Assembly (NCBI GenBank): GCA_964461295.1
Contig: CAYWTX010000019.1
Coordinates: 1 to 21,426 of the forward strand
Reading direction: 5' to 3'
From: CAYWTX01 sp964461295
GTDB taxonomy: Bacteria > Planctomycetota > Phycisphaerae > SM23-33
Length of the DNA: 21,426 bases
The translations under genes and the position numbers were made by a program. The notes under the pieces are model-generated. The model made no database searches. It was not told the DNA's origin and was given only the letters and a program-made list of their open reading frames with translations. The number at the start of each line of letters is the position of its first letter. The first letter of the stretch is position 1. Positions 6,965 through 14,604 of this stretch are shown here, piece by piece.

Positions 6965-8360
6965 ACGTCACCGCGCCGTAGACCACGCCGGAAATCGTCG
7001 CCATCGCCACCACCAGCGTCACGTACGCCGCGGTCTTGCGGGCGCCGAGGATGCCCGCGATCACCAGCATGCTCGGCAGGCTCAGCGCCGGCCCGGCCAG
7101 CAGCAGGGCCAGCGCCGGCCCCTTGCCCATGCCCGAGCCGATCAGGCCCTGGACGATGGGCACTTCCGTCAGCGTGGCGAAGTACATGAATGCCCCGAAC
7201 ACCGACGCGAAGAAGCTCGTCCACACCGGCCAGACCGCGCGCACCGCCCCTTCGGAGCTTCGGCCGGCCAGGCCGGTCGCCGCCAGCATCCCGTCGGGCT
7301 TGTCTCCCACGAGCATCTCCACGTACTTCGAGGGGATCAGGCCGTCGTGCCCCGGCCGGCCGAGGAGGAACCCGGCCACCAGCACGCCGATAAACAGCAG
7401 GGGCAGGATGAGCTTGGCGAAACCCCAGCTTTGGGACACCCACTCGCGCAGTTCGTCGCGACGATACCACCGCCACAGCATGAGCCCCAGCAGGCCCAGC
7501 ATCGCCGCCACCAGCAGCCATCGCGCCGCGTGCATCCAATCCCGCACGGGCGCCGCGTTCGCCTCCAGCAGGCCCTTGAGCTGCGCGGCGGGGATGACGT
7601 GCTCCAGGCCGGCCGAGTCGCGCATGACCACGCCGTTGGCGTCCCGGCGGACGACGCGGCCTTCCACCTCGTAGGTCGCCAGGCCGTTGGGGCAGCAGAC
7701 GAACACGGCCCGCACGTCGCCGCCGCGGGCCCAGTTGGCGAAGGCAAGCACGCCCACCATGGCGACGAAGGGCAAGGCCGTCTTCCACAGCGGGCGCGGG
7801 GCCTGGACGTCGGGCATTGCAGCGGCCGCCGCGGCCACGCGCTGGCTCTCCTCGCGGCGGTAGATGAAATGCATCGCGCCGCCGATGACGATGGCGAACG
7901 AAACCGCCCCCACGGCCCGCGCCACGCCCATCTCCAGGCCCAGGACGCCGGCGGTCAGAATGACCGCCATCACGTTGATGGCCGGGCCGGCGTACAGGAA
8001 CGCGACGGCGGGGCCCAGGCCCGCGCCCATGCGGTAGATGCCCGGGAACAGCGGCAGCACGGTGCAGGAGCACACGGCCAGGATGGAGCCGGACACGCTC
8101 GCGACGCCGTAGGCGAGCGGCTTGTTCGCCCGCGGGCCGAGATACCTCATCACGGACGCCTGGCGAACGAACGAAGCAATGGCCCCGGCGATGAAGAGCG
8201 CGGGGATGAGGCGCAGCAACACGTGTTCGCGAGCGTACCATCGCGCCAGGCGCATCGCCTCGCCGAGGGCGTTCTGGAGGACCGCGCTCTCCACCGGCAG
8301 CCAGAACACGCCGAGGAATATCGCGACGGCGATGAGGAGTTTCCTGATCTCGGTTTTCAT
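6963..8360 (-). CDS. ArsP-like permease (DUF318 family) with an inserted soluble domain
   Basis: The protein has 465 residues and is an integral membrane protein. The N-terminal half has a helix near 8-22 and then the family signature around 85-135: AVCSCTVLPLFPGIYRMG with Cys97 and Cys99, then GAGLGPAVAFLYAGPAINV. The C-terminal half repeats the pattern with SWGFAKLILPLLFIGVLVAG, YFATLTEVPIVQG and LLLAGPALSLPSMLVI. Between the halves (~170-275) is a hydrophilic insert containing VCCPNG and a small beta-rich stretch. Known relatives export organoarsenicals or metals; the paired cysteines may bind thiophilic metals, but the substrate here is unproven and no ArsR-type regulator sits beside it. 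No Shine-Dalgarno precedes ATG 8360; TCTAAT about 10 nt upstream could be a -10, implying a very short leader. Confidence 0.88.
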   Translation of the reverse strand: MKTEIRKLLIAVAIFLGVFWLPVESAVLQNALGEAMRLARWYAREHVLLRLIPALFIAGAIASFVRQASVMRYLGPRANKPLAYGVASVSGSILAVCSCTVLPLFPGIYRMGAGLGPAVAFLYAGPAINVMAVILTAGVLGLEMGVARAVGAVSFAIVIGGAMHFIYRREESQRVAAAAAAMPDVQAPRPLWKTALPFVAMVGVLAFANWARGGDVRAVFVCCPNGLATYEVEGRVVRRDANGVVMRDSAGLEHVIPAAQLKGLLEANAAPVRDWMHAARWLLVAAMLGLLGLMLWRWYRRDELREWVSQSWGFAKLILPLLFIGVLVAGFLLGRPGHDGLIPSKYVEMLVGDKPDGMLAATGLAGRSSEGAVRAVWPVWTSFFASVFGAFMYFATLTEVPIVQGLIGSGMGKGPALALLLAGPALSLPSMLVIAGILGARKTAAYVTLVVAMATISGVVYGAVT

Positions 8361-8585
8361 CTGGAGACATTAGAGCACAGGGGGGATTTGCGGAGGAAGG
8401 GATTCTCCATCGCTTCGGGTGGTTCCGCGGACCGCAAGCGGGAGAGGGCAGGCGCCGTACCTCGGAGTTTGGGCACGGGGCGGTTTTCGGTCTTGTGTTC
8501 TTCCTGGGGCGGAGTTACTTTACAACGTTCTGCCCCAGCCGGGGTGTCGGGATCGGTCGGACTTGTCCCCAAGCGGAGAAAGACT

Positions 8586-10535
8586 ATGGCGGAACACGTG
8601 GAGTTGAATCGCAAGGCCTTCAAGCTGGCCAAGCAGATCGTGAAGATGTGCACCGAGGCGGGCAGCGGACACCCCTCCAGCGCCCTGTCGCTGCTGCACA
8701 TCGTCACCGCGCTGATGTACCGGGTGATGCGCTACGAGCCGCAGGACCCCTGGAACCGCGCCAGCGACCGCCTCGTGCTGTCCGAAGGCCACGCCGTGCC
8801 CGTCGTCTACGCCGCCTACTGCGACCTCGGCGGCGTGGTCGGCACGTCCGACCGCCCCTCCATGCTGCGATTCGAGGACGCCCTCACCCTGCGCGCCGCC
8901 GACAGCGTCCTCGACGGCCATCCCAATCCCGCCATCGGCTTGCCTTTCTTCGACGCCGCCACCGGCTCGCTGGGCCAGGGCGTGTCGGTCGCCGCCGGAC
9001 TGGCCGGGGCTGCCCGCCTCGACGGATTCGACAAGAAGATCTACGTCATCTGCGGCGACGGCGAAAGCCGCGAAGGGCAGATCTGGGAAGCCCTCGACTT
9101 CATCGTCGACCACAAACTCAACGCCGTGCGCGTCATCGTCAACTGCAACGGCCAGGCGCAGAGCGATTACGTTTCCGCCCAGCAGAAGGCCGACACGCTG
9201 ACGGCCAAGCTGAAGGCGTTCGGCTTTGACGTCCTGGAGATCGACGGGCACAACTGGGACGAAATCTTCGCGGCCTTGACGGCCCCCGCGCCCGGCAGGC
9301 CGGTGGCGGTCATTGCCCGCACGGTGAAGGGCTGGGGCGTTCAGGAGTTGCAGAAGCACACGTACCACGGCAAGCCGCTGGAGCCCGGGCAGATCGAGCA
9401 GGCCATGGCGGACCTGGACGCCAAGGCGGCCGAGATGGGCGTGACCGACGGCGCCGACGCCCAGGCCGTGCAGATCGTCCGCCCTCCGCAGGTCGAGCGG
9501 CAGCGCGGGTTCATCCCGATCTCGGCCGGGGCGTTCGCCGACGCGATGAATGCGGCGGGACTGGGCAAGGCGCTGGAGAGCCGCAAGATGAGCACGCGGA
9601 AGGCGTACGGCGGCGCCCTGGCCGCCCTGGGCGCCGACCACCGCGTGGTCGCCCTGGACGGCGACGTGAAGAACTCCACGTTCGCCGAAATCTTCGCCAG
9701 GAAGTACCCTGACCGCTTCTTCGAGGCCCGCATCGCCGAACAGAACATGGTATCGGCCGCCGCGGGCCTGTCGGCCGGAGGGAAGATCCCCTTCGCCTCC
9801 AGCTTCGCCAAGTTCCTCGTCCGGGCGTACGACCAGGCCGAGATGGCGATCATCAGCAACGCCAACGTCAAACTGTGCGGTTCGCACGCGGGCGTGTCGC
9901 TGGCGGCCGACGGCCCCAGCCAGATGGGCCTGCCGGACCTGGCGTTCATGCGGTCATTCGCCCACTCCAAGCGGGTGGACGGCAACCCGGCGTGCCGGCT
10001 GTTCCTGCCCTCCGACGCGATCTCGGCGTTCAAGCTCACCGAGCTGATGGCCAATACCAACGGGTTCTGCTACATGCGCACGCATCGCCCGGAGGTGAGC
10101 TTCCTGTACGACGAGGCGGACACGTTCACGCTGGGCGGATTCCGGCACCTGATCGACGGGGAGGATGTGGCGATCGTGGCGTCGGGCTACATGGTGCACG
10201 TGGCCAAGAAGGCGTGCGCGCTGCTGGAAGACGCGGGGCTGTCGGCCAGCCTCATCGACGCGTACTCGATCCCGCTGGACTGCGAGGAGATCCTCCAGAT
10301 CGGCGACGACTGCCGCGGGCAGGTGCTCGTGGTCGAGGACAACTACCTCGGCGGCATCGCCGACGAGTTGGCGATGGCGGCGGCCAAGAGCGACCTCGGC
10401 GTGATGGTCACCCCGATGTACGTGCAGAGCATCCCCAAGAGCGCCAAGACGCCCGAGGAGACGCTGAAGTTGGTGGGCCTGACGGCCGAGGACATCGCCC
10501 GCACGGCCCAGAGCCTGTTCGACCAGAGCGCGTAG
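8586..10535 (+). CDS. tkt: Transketolase, single-chain animal-type
   Basis: The protein has 649 residues. Start ATG 8586 is preceded by GGAG 8 nt upstream. It transfers two-carbon ketol units in the non-oxidative pentose phosphate pathway using thiamine diphosphate. The thiamine-binding half has GSGHP (26-30), MRYEPQDP, SEGHA (67-70) and GDGESREGQIWEAL (Gly157-Asp158-Gly159) followed by NCNGQAQSD. HGKPL, typical of the human TKT lineage, lies near residue 260. The pyrimidine half starts near RKAYGGALAAL and carries AEQNM with the catalytic Glu385. The C-terminal domain ends the protein. RYxxQDP and HGKPL, and the length of about 650, point to the mammalian-like branch rather than the E. coli type. 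The gene is divergent from the permease (225-nt gap) and convergent with the patatin gene. Confidence 0.95.
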   Translation: MAEHVELNRKAFKLAKQIVKMCTEAGSGHPSSALSLLHIVTALMYRVMRYEPQDPWNRASDRLVLSEGHAVPVVYAAYCDLGGVVGTSDRPSMLRFEDALTLRAADSVLDGHPNPAIGLPFFDAATGSLGQGVSVAAGLAGAARLDGFDKKIYVICGDGESREGQIWEALDFIVDHKLNAVRVIVNCNGQAQSDYVSAQQKADTLTAKLKAFGFDVLEIDGHNWDEIFAALTAPAPGRPVAVIARTVKGWGVQELQKHTYHGKPLEPGQIEQAMADLDAKAAEMGVTDGADAQAVQIVRPPQVERQRGFIPISAGAFADAMNAAGLGKALESRKMSTRKAYGGALAALGADHRVVALDGDVKNSTFAEIFARKYPDRFFEARIAEQNMVSAAAGLSAGGKIPFASSFAKFLVRAYDQAEMAIISNANVKLCGSHAGVSLAADGPSQMGLPDLAFMRSFAHSKRVDGNPACRLFLPSDAISAFKLTELMANTNGFCYMRTHRPEVSFLYDEADTFTLGGFRHLIDGEDVAIVASGYMVHVAKKACALLEDAGLSASLIDAYSIPLDCEEILQIGDDCRGQVLVVEDNYLGGIADELAMAAAKSDLGVMVTPMYVQSIPKSAKTPEETLKLVGLTAEDIARTAQSLFDQSA

Positions 10536-10541
10536 CGCGAC

Positions 10542-10565
10542 CACAGAGACACAGAGCACACGGAG
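10542..10565. repeat. Octamer tandem array after transketolase
   Basis: Three 8-base units of CACAGAGA type (two near-identical, the third diverged) begin 6 nt after the tkt stop and run into the terminator hairpin. A related CTCTGTG-rich stretch occurs on the minus strand near 12116-12135, inside the patatin signal-peptide codons. Confidence 0.5.
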
Positions 10566-10597
10566 AAGGGGCGGAGCGAAGGCGCCGCCCCTTTCTC
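10563..10597. terminator. Putative bidirectional terminator between convergent tkt and patatin genes
   Basis: The left arm GAGAAGGGGCGG (10563-10574) pairs with the right arm CCGCCCCTTTCTC (10585-10597), with one bulged base and a 10-nt loop. The T-rich end of the right arm lies within the stem, so there is only a weak trailing U-tract. Its position, 28 nt after tkt and facing an opposing gene, fits termination in both directions. Confidence 0.6.
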
Positions 10598-10609
10598 ATG
10601 CGCGGGAGC

Positions 10610-10633
10610 CGATCCGCACGCTTGCGCGGATCG
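10610..10633. other. Second intergenic hairpin on the patatin side
   Basis: CGATCCGC (10610-10617) and GCGGATCG (10626-10633) form a perfect 8-bp stem with an 8-nt loop. It lies 35 nt beyond the patatin stop codon in that gene's direction and may terminate or stabilise its transcript. There is no U-run. Confidence 0.45.
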
Positions 10634-10668
10634 CCGGAACGCAAGCCAGGAGGGAAGGTTCCCTCTCG

Positions 10669-12162
10669 CTACGGTTCCCACCCCATCGCGGCGCGGATCT
10701 CCTTCGCCTTGCGGTGCACCACGCAGCGGCCGATCGCCAGCAGGAGCTTCTGCTCGGCGGGCGACAGGTCGTACCACGTCCACACGTCGCGGGCGAGCGA
10801 GAACGGACTCGCGCCGGGGCCGACCTTCAGGCCCGCGCGCTTCAGCCCGGCCAGGTCGTCGCGGGTGAAACCGAACCGCTCCAACTCGGCGCAGTCCTTG
10901 CAGTCGGCCAGGTCGTCGAAGCTCAGGAAGACCGGATGGATGGCCGAGCCGTTGGCGTCGGCGGCGCACAGGGCGGCCGTCAGTTCGCGCGACCGCCCGC
11001 GCCAGGCGTCGAGCGAGCCGACGGCGACGCGTCCGGCCGTGGCGAGCATCCCCGGCGAGGCGGGCGTGTTCGAGAACGGCGCCAGCGGCCCGTTGTACGC
11101 GTCGATCACGAGGAGCACCTTGCGGGCTGCGCGGTCCTGGCGGAGCATTCGCACGGCCGTGACGACGCCGAGGTTGTCGGCCAGGCCGCCGTCGAGCAGG
11201 TGGAGGTAGGGATTGCGGGGGTCCATGGAACTGTCCAGGGTGATGGCGGGCAAGGCGACGGGGAAGGCGCCGCTGGCCATGAGGCCCAGCGCCAGCGGGG
11301 CGGAATAGGGGAGCCGGTCGCGGTCGGCGCCCGCGCGTTCGCCCGCGACCTTGGCCAGTCGATGCCGCCAGCCGCGGATCTGGTAGAGCTTCAGATGGTC
11401 GGGGGTGAACGGGAAGATGGCGGTGTTCTCGAACGTGGTGGCGTTGGCGGCCCAGTAAGGAACCCGGGGAAGCTGGTTGCCGTCGCGCGGCACGAAGACG
11501 TCGGACAGCCGCAGGCTGGCGTCCGCGGCGCCGGTCTTGCGTTGGCGCCATTCGCGGCCGAGGACGTTGTCGTCGAAGCAGCTTTCGAGGAAGTCGCCGC
11601 GGTGCCACCTGCCGAGGGTGGCGATGGCCAGGGCGCCGCGGAGGATCTCGCTGACGTAGTTGTGCTCCAGGTGCCCGCGCAGGCCGGGATCGGTGTTCTG
11701 CCGCTCCAGCGGCAGCTTGGCCGAATCGCCGCTGAAGGCGGCCGCGAGGGAGTACCCCTCGGGCGAGCCGTGGAACGTGGTGTAGTCGCGCAGGCTGGAC
11801 AGGTACGCCCCGGCCGCCATGCCGCCGCCGGAGACGGTGGAGAGGTAGTCGACCTCGCCGAGGACGTTGCGGAGCTTGTCGCGGCGCGCCAGTTCTTCCA
11901 GGCCCAGCAGCGCGCCGATGCCGAAGTTGGCGGCGCGGTGCCCGCCGCCGGAGATGGCGACGGCCACGGCGAGGCCGGGGTTCTGCCCGCCGGGGCGGTC
12001 CTGCACGGAGCGATACTCGGACATCCGGATGGGACACTCGGCGTAGGCTTCGCCGCAGCGCGGGGCGACGAGGGTGGATGCGTCCTGCGTGGCGCAGCCT
12101 GAAAGGAGAAGAAGCAGTGATGAACACAGAGGAACCCGGAGGAGAGGCGACGGGCGGGGCAT
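10669..12162 (-). CDS. Patatin-like phospholipase lipoprotein
   Basis: The protein has 497 residues. ATG 12162 is preferred over the in-frame GTG 12180 because AAGGA sits about 8 nt before it. The signal peptide ends in LLLLLSGC, a lipobox with Cys23, so the protein should be lipid-anchored in the envelope. The patatin/cPLA2 signature is complete: oxyanion loop SGGGHRA (71-77), nucleophile in YLSTVSGGG (Ser111; Thr at -2 replaces the usual Gly, as in several bacterial cPLA2-like enzymes), and the dyad aspartate in LLDGGLADN (Asp324). It probably cleaves acyl esters of phospholipids or lysophospholipids; the substrate is unknown. The C-terminal ~100 residues (with CKDC near the end) lie outside the catalytic core. 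The gene is convergent with tkt and divergent from the malic enzyme gene, 136 nt away. Confidence 0.92.
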   Translation of the reverse strand: MPRPSPLLRVPLCSSLLLLLSGCATQDASTLVAPRCGEAYAECPIRMSEYRSVQDRPGGQNPGLAVAVAISGGGHRAANFGIGALLGLEELARRDKLRNVLGEVDYLSTVSGGGMAAGAYLSSLRDYTTFHGSPEGYSLAAAFSGDSAKLPLERQNTDPGLRGHLEHNYVSEILRGALAIATLGRWHRGDFLESCFDDNVLGREWRQRKTGAADASLRLSDVFVPRDGNQLPRVPYWAANATTFENTAIFPFTPDHLKLYQIRGWRHRLAKVAGERAGADRDRLPYSAPLALGLMASGAFPVALPAITLDSSMDPRNPYLHLLDGGLADNLGVVTAVRMLRQDRAARKVLLVIDAYNGPLAPFSNTPASPGMLATAGRVAVGSLDAWRGRSRELTAALCAADANGSAIHPVFLSFDDLADCKDCAELERFGFTRDDLAGLKRAGLKVGPGASPFSLARDVWTWYDLSPAEQKLLLAIGRCVVHRKAKEIRAAMGWEP

Positions 12163-12219
12163 GGTCGGCTTCCTTTCCACCGCGACTCGTTACCGCTTTT
12201 GCGGGGCGGGGTCAAGCCG

Positions 12220-12225
12220 TATAAT
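12220..12225 (+). promoter_or_regulatory. Putative -10 box (TATAAT) for the malic enzyme gene
   Basis: A perfect TATAAT lies 73 nt before the ATG at 12299. T-rich TTTTGC at 12197-12202 is a poor -35 with 17-nt spacing. It implies a leader of about 65 nt that contains a strong hairpin. Confidence 0.5.
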
Positions 12226-12236
12226 CCCCGGCTTCG

Positions 12237-12261
12237 CGCGGCTGCGGACGTCGCAGCCGCG
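12237..12261 (+). promoter_or_regulatory. Strong hairpin in the malic enzyme 5' leader
   Basis: The arms at 12237-12246 and 12252-12261 form a perfect 10-bp GC-rich stem (core CGGCTGCG/CGCAGCCG) with a 5-nt loop, between the presumed -10 box and the start codon. No U-run follows, so simple termination is unlikely. It leaves the Shine-Dalgarno (GAGGA, about 6 nt before ATG) free. It may stabilise the transcript or bind a regulator. Confidence 0.45.
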
Positions 12262-12298
12262 GCGCCCAGGACCTCCCCCGTTATTTCTGAGGACGGAC

Positions 12299-13681
12299 AT
12301 GGCAGTGATACCGGCAACCCAGGATCGCCTGCGTCGCAACATCGCGTTTGACCTCGAGCTTCACGTCACGGGCGGCGCGGGCGATCTGGCGGCCGCGATC
12401 CACGCCGCCGCGGGGGCCGGGGCCGAGATCGGCGGCGTGAACCTCGCCGCGCGGCCCGGCGGGCCGCTCGTATACGACATCCGCCTGTTCACCACCGGCG
12501 ACGAGCAGATGTCCGCCGTGCGGACGGCCGTGGCGGGCGTCAAGGATGTCCGGATCGCCCGCGTGCTGGACGCGGCGCTGGAGAGCCATCGCGGCGGGGC
12601 GTGCGAGATGCGCAGCCGCATGGCGATCCGGACGAACACCGACCTGCGGATCCTCTACACGCCGGGCGTGGCCCGCGTGTGCAAGGCCATCCAGGCCGAC
12701 CCGTCGCTGGCCCGCACGTACACCAACTTGCCCAACAAGGTCGCCATCGTCACCGACGGCACGGCCATCCTGGGCCTGGGCGACATCGGCCCCATCGCCG
12801 GTCTGCCCGTGATGGAAGGCAAGGCCGCCATCTTCTGGGAGTTCGTGGGCATTTCGGCCGAGCCGATCCTCATCGACACGCGCGACCCGGAGGAGTTCAT
12901 CCGCGTGGTGGAGAAGATCGCCATCACGTTCGGCGCGATCCAGATCGAGGACGTCAAGGCCCCCGAGTGCTTCCACATCACGCGGACGCTCGACGAGCGG
13001 CTGCCGATCCCCGTCTTCCACGACGACCAGCACGGCACGGCCACCATCGTGCTGGCCGGGCTGTACAGCGCCCTGAAGCGGACCGGGCGGAAGATCGGCG
13101 ATTTGCGCGTGGCGATCAGCGGCGCGGGCGCCGCGGGCACGGCCATCACCGACCTGTTGCAGCGGGCCGGCGTGGGCGACGTGGTGCTGGCCGACCGGGC
13201 GGGCGTCGTCCACCGCGGGCGCAAGGCGAACATGAACCCCGAGAAGGAAGCCCTGGCCGCGCGGACCAACGGCGACAACATCCAGGGCACGCTCGCCGAC
13301 GCCATGAAGGGACGCGACCTGTTCATCGGCGTCAGCCAGGCAAACCTCGTCAGCAAGGACATGGTGCGGGCCATGGCGCCCAAGCCCATCGTCTTCGCCC
13401 TGGCCAACCCCGTCAGCGAGATCGCCGTCGCCGACGCCTACGACGCCGGCGCGGTCCTCGCCGCCGACGGGCGCATGATGAACAACGCCCTGGCGTACCC
13501 GGGCATCTTCCGCGGGGCGCTCGATTCGGCCGCCAGGACGATCACGATCGACATGATGATGGCCGCGGCGGCGGCGCTGGCGGGCATCGTGCCCGCCGGC
13601 GAGTTCCTGCCGGACATGATGGACCCCGCGACGCACCAGGCGGTGGCCGAGGCGGTGAAGAACGCCGGAACGAAGCGATAA
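12299..13681 (+). CDS. Malic enzyme with N-terminal ACT-like domain
   Basis: The protein has 460 residues. ATG 12299 is preceded by GAGGA. It should decarboxylate malate to pyruvate with reduction of NAD(P). Residues ~12-90 resemble an ACT ligand-binding domain (FDLELHVTGG, then GGVNLAARPGGPLVYDI), suggesting allosteric control by an amino acid or other small molecule. The catalytic part has LYTPGVA (Tyr120), VTDGTAILGLGDIG, EGKAAIF (Lys175), metal-site residues in IEDVKAPECF and HDDQHGTA, and the dinucleotide fold SGAGAAGTA (Gly275-Gly280). The coenzyme cannot be assigned from sequence alone. It is the short bacterial form without a phosphotransacetylase tail. It is followed after 4 nt by a large palindromic element, so read-through to ribE is uncertain. 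Confidence 0.95.
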   Translation: MAVIPATQDRLRRNIAFDLELHVTGGAGDLAAAIHAAAGAGAEIGGVNLAARPGGPLVYDIRLFTTGDEQMSAVRTAVAGVKDVRIARVLDAALESHRGGACEMRSRMAIRTNTDLRILYTPGVARVCKAIQADPSLARTYTNLPNKVAIVTDGTAILGLGDIGPIAGLPVMEGKAAIFWEFVGISAEPILIDTRDPEEFIRVVEKIAITFGAIQIEDVKAPECFHITRTLDERLPIPVFHDDQHGTATIVLAGLYSALKRTGRKIGDLRVAISGAGAAGTAITDLLQRAGVGDVVLADRAGVVHRGRKANMNPEKEALAARTNGDNIQGTLADAMKGRDLFIGVSQANLVSKDMVRAMAPKPIVFALANPVSEIAVADAYDAGAVLAADGRMMNNALAYPGIFRGALDSAARTITIDMMMAAAAALAGIVPAGEFLPDMMDPATHQAVAEAVKNAGTKR

Positions 13682-13685
13682 GGCG

Positions 13686-13799
13686 CCGTCACGAAATAAC
13701 TTGTTCACGTTTCCCAGGTGGCACAGGTCTCCGACCTGTGCTGCACAGCTTGGAAAGCTGTGCCACCAAGACTGGCTTGCTCAGGTTATCTCGTGACGG
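13686..13799. repeat. Composite palindromic element (BIME/MITE-like)
   Basis: Outer arms at 13686-13703 and 13782-13799 are 18-nt inverted repeats matching at 16 positions (CCGTCACGAAATAACTTG at the left). Inside, at 13717-13767, a GGTG/CACC stem encloses two perfect 9-bp hairpins with 3-nt loops: 13721-13741 and 13743-13763. Both hairpins share GCACAG...CTGTGC ends, their loops are TCC and GGA, and their inner three pairs differ compensatorily, so each is an inverted copy of the other. The element starts 4 nt after the malic enzyme stop. It is probably a dispersed REP-type element that may also act as a terminator. Confidence 0.7.
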
Positions 13800-13906
13800 A
13801 CCCTAAGCCCCCCGCCGGTCGCCTCTGGGCTTGCGGTCCGGCAGACGCGCGGCGAATCGTGCTTTCCTGCCGTGCTTGGAGGATGGGGCCGCGGCTCGCT
13901 CCGAGC

Positions 13907-13941
13907 TTGACACTCGACACTTGACACTCGACACTTCCCTC
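13907..13941. repeat. Heptamer array abutting the ribE start codon
   Basis: Four exact TYGACAC units alternate TTGACAC and TCGACAC (13907-13934), followed by a degenerate TTCCCTC that ends one base before the GTG start. Each TTGACAC contains a perfect -35 hexamer, but no matching -10 box is seen downstream. The array occupies the place where a Shine-Dalgarno would be. Confidence 0.7.
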
Positions 13942-13942
13942 C

Positions 13943-14596
13943 GTGTTCACGGGCATCACTCAACACATTGGGACGGTGCGGAGCATCGGCGCCGCCGCGG
14001 GGGGCGGGCTGCGGGTGCGGGTGGACCTCGGGCCCTTGGTCGAGGGCCTGGCGCTGGGCGACAGCGTGGCCGTGGACGGCGTGTGCCTGACGGCCTGCCG
14101 CATCAGTGGCGCCGAGGCCGAGTTCGACGCCATCGCCGAGACGGTTTCGCGCACGACGCTGGCTGCGTTGCGGGCCGGGGCCAAGGTGAACCTGGAGCGC
14201 CCGCTCCAGGCCGGCGGGAGGCTGGACGGGCACATCGTCCAAGGGCACGTCGACGGCGTGGCCGAAGTCCGGCGGGTCGACACGGGCGGCGGGCAGTGGA
14301 CGGTGGAGTTCGCGGCCGGACGCGAGTTGACCGACGAGATGGTCGTCAAGGGTTCGGTCGCGCTGGCGGGCGTGTCGCTGACGCTGACGGCCGCGGGGGA
14401 AGGCCGGTTCGCCGTGGCGCTGATCCCGACGACGCGGCAGCGGACGACGCTGGGCCTGCTTGGCGTCGGGACGAAGGTGAACGTCGAGACGGACGTGATC
14501 GGCAAGTACGTGATGAGGTACCTGCGTCAGATGAGCGCGGGCGACGGCGGGGGGGGACTGACGCTGGAGAAGCTGAAGGTGGCGGGGTTCCTGTAG
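13943..14596 (+). CDS. ribE: Riboflavin synthase, alpha chain
   Basis: The protein has 217 residues. The start GTG 13943 is fixed by the invariant N-terminus MFTGI, although no Shine-Dalgarno precedes it; a heptamer array lies there instead. The enzyme converts two molecules of 6,7-dimethyl-8-ribityllumazine to riboflavin. It has two lumazine-binding repeats: the first with GDSVAVDGVCLTA and NLERPLQAGGRLDGHIVQGHVDG, the second beginning near VVKGSVALAGVSLTLT and ending with VNVETDVIGKYVMRYL. Small departures from the usual motif in the second repeat (ALAGVSLT for a DGVSLT form, IPTT for IPHT) are visible. No ribBA, ribD or ribH is adjacent, so the pathway genes are scattered. It is followed after 8 nt by the second propeller gene, probably in one transcript. 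Confidence 0.95.
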   Translation: MFTGITQHIGTVRSIGAAAGGGLRVRVDLGPLVEGLALGDSVAVDGVCLTACRISGAEAEFDAIAETVSRTTLAALRAGAKVNLERPLQAGGRLDGHIVQGHVDGVAEVRRVDTGGGQWTVEFAAGRELTDEMVVKGSVALAGVSLTLTAAGEGRFAVALIPTTRQRTTLGLLGVGTKVNVETDVIGKYVMRYLRQMSAGDGGGGLTLEKLKVAGFL

Positions 14597-14604
14597 GAAG
14601 GGCC

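Noticed and set aside
12163..12180. GTG start for the patatin lipoprotein
   Set aside because: ATG 12162 has a properly spaced AAGGA; the GTG would place that sequence inside the coding region.
1463..13941. CRISPR array
   Set aside because: Repeats are 7 nt, directly adjacent, with no spacers and no cas genes nearby.
13800..13942. FMN (RFN) riboswitch upstream of ribE
   Set aside because: The conserved RFN core sequences are not present; the stretch holds only a weak AAGCCC/GGGCTT pairing, a 5-bp hairpin and the heptamer array.
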